Origin: Desulfobacteraceae bacterium
GTDB taxonomy: Bacteria > Desulfobacterota > Desulfobacteria > Desulfobacterales > Desulfosalsimonadaceae
Assembly: GCA_021162325.1 (NCBI GenBank)
Contig: JAGGYV010000059.1
Span: 1 to 6,809 of the forward strand
Length of the DNA: 6,809 bases
Direction of reading: 5' to 3'
Shown piece by piece: positions 6,190 to 6,809 of the stretch. The notes under the pieces were generated by a model. It was not told the DNA's origin, made no database searches, and saw nothing but the letters and a program-made list of their open reading frames with translations. Each line of letters begins with the position of its first letter. The stretch's first letter is position 1. The position numbers and the translations under genes were made by a program.

Positions 6190-6368
6190 TGTAAAGTGAC
6201 TAAAGTGATCTAAAGTGCCTAAAGTTGTGGACTGCGCTAAACGCGCGATCATCCGGCACTCAATTGGACTTGCCTGATGTATTCCAGCAGAACGATATCA
6301 CTACAAATTGAGTGCCGGATTAACCATAACTTTAGCTCACTTTAAACTTTAGTTCACTTTTAACTTTT
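6190..6368. repeat. nested inverted-repeat element with TAAAGTG iteron arms in the divergent spacer
   Basis: The outer left arm carries TAAAGTG at 6192-6198, 6201-6207 and 6211-6217 and TAAAGTT at 6220-6226, stepping 9-10 bp. The right arm carries the same units inverted: AACTTTA 6328-6334, CACTTTA 6338-6344, AACTTTA 6345-6351 and CACTTTT 6355-6361, with a degenerate further ACTTTT to 6368. The arms align as an imperfect inverted repeat of about 40 bp; for example CTAAAGTTGTGG on the left matches CTAAAGTTATGG on the right strand. Between them lie a small GCGC-TAAAC-GCGC stem and the perfect 15-bp inner repeat described separately. No coding frame is present in the whole 6092-6405 spacer. The remaining part (6095-6185) is very AT-rich. 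Confidence 0.7.
6251..6320. repeat. inner perfect 15-bp inverted repeat with 40-nt centre
   Basis: ATCCGGCACTCAATT (6251-6265) pairs perfectly with AATTGAGTGCCGGAT (6306-6320) around 40 nt of unpaired sequence (6266-6305). It sits between the two TAAAGTG arrays. No terminator T-run follows either arm, so it is not a standard bidirectional terminator. It would make a strong hairpin or cruciform, or serve as the ends of a mobile cassette. Confidence 0.75.
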
Positions 6369-6405
6369 CCTGTTTATACGGGTTAGACATTATTAAGGAT
6401 TAAAG

Positions 6406-6809
6406 ATGAAAGGAAATGAACCGGTTTTAAAATCCGTTGATATCGGAGATACATCCCTTCAATATTTATCATATGAAGGCAATGGCCCCACCCTTATTTT
6501 CATGCATGCCACCGGGTTTTTACCGTGGTTGTGGCATCCCATTGCGCGAAAACTGACTGATTCATTTAAAATTATTTCACCGTATTTTTGTGATCACCGC
6601 AGCGCAGATTCTGAAAAAGGCGGGCTGGACTGGCTTCTCCTTGCAGAAGATTTAACCAAATTCTGCAAATGTTTGGAAATCAAATCCCCGTTTATGGTCG
6701 GCCATTCAATGGGCGGCGCGGTCATTACAATTGCCGGCGGACAATTTGGATTATCAATCGAAAAATTATTGTTAATTGAACCTATTTTTTTACCCCGGGA
6801 ATTTTATAC
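6406..6809 (+). CDS. alpha/beta hydrolase, N-terminal 134 codons (partial)
   Basis: This is an alpha/beta-hydrolase-fold enzyme, a broad superfamily covering esterases, thioesterases, lipases and C-C bond hydrolases. The visible part has the early strand LIFMHATGF (30-38), whose HxxGF supplies the oxyanion hole. The nucleophile elbow is at FMVGHSMGGA (96-105), with Ser101 as catalytic nucleophile. LLLIEPI (121-127) is the next core strand. The catalytic acid and histidine lie past the right edge. FCDHRSADSE near 61-70 fits the usual strand-4 position where many family members have a DxRGxG-type turn, but here the motif is not kept. There is no signal peptide, so a cytosolic location is likely. 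The ATG at 6406 has AAGGA (6395-6399) 6 nt upstream, a clear start. It is transcribed divergently from the sugar kinase; the iteron arm ends 37 bp before the start codon, so it overlaps any promoter. Substrate is unknown. Confidence 0.9.
   Translation, partial: MKGNEPVLKSVDIGDTSLQYLSYEGNGPTLIFMHATGFLPWLWHPIARKLTDSFKIISPYFCDHRSADSEKGGLDWLLLAEDLTKFCKCLEIKSPFMVGHSMGGAVITIAGGQFGLSIEKLLLIEPIFLPREFY

Noticed and set aside
6190..6368. Integron attC site or CRISPR array
   Set aside because: The repeat units are only 7 bp with 0-3 bp between them and are inverted between arms, which excludes CRISPR. I do not find the paired RYYYAAC/GTTRRRY core sites in the right positions for attC.
6353..6379. Sigma70 promoter for the hydrolase gene (TTATAC near 6374 as -10)
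   Set aside because: The -10-like hexamer is present, but no acceptable -35 lies 16-18 bp upstream; the equivalent position is in the iteron array. It is too weak to list.

Overview
The window reads as chromosomal housekeeping DNA from a Gram-negative anaerobe-type genome. It is most likely a deltaproteobacterium (Desulfobacterota, Desulfobacterales-like). This rests on the two-subunit glycyl-tRNA synthetase, the moderate GC, and intergenic spaces full of short palindromes; lineage is inference, as no rRNA or other marker is present. Six protein genes lie on the minus strand and one, at the right edge, on the plus strand. No tRNA, rRNA, CRISPR array, transposase or phage gene is visible.

In minus-strand transcription order, starting at the right: a GHMP-family sugar kinase (5030-6091), glyQ (4114-4980) and glyS (1838-3922) form a probable operon. 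The kinase-glyQ gap is short (49 bp), but glyQ and glyS are separated by 191 bp containing repeats and potential RNA hairpins. After a 349-bp repeat-rich spacer comes a small 86-residue protein that looks like a PC4/YdbC-type nucleic-acid binder (1228-1488). Then come a nucleoside phosphorylase family protein (375-1106) and the first 81 codons of NAD-dependent DNA ligase ligA (1-245, running off the left edge).

The plus-strand gene is the first 134 codons of an alpha/beta hydrolase (6406-6809). It diverges from the kinase across about 310 bp. That divergent spacer holds the most striking non-coding structure here: a nested inverted repeat of about 180 bp. Its outer arms are arrays of TAAAGTG-like 7-mers spaced 9-11 bp apart, and its inner arms are a perfect 15-bp inverted repeat around a 40-nt centre.

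Functionally, the set covers translation (GlyQ+GlyS make the tetrameric glycyl-tRNA synthetase), DNA replication and repair (LigA), nucleoside salvage, and an unassigned sugar kinase and hydrolase. The coding genes are mostly ordinary. What deserves a second look is the non-coding structure between nearly every pair of genes and the small PC4-like protein.
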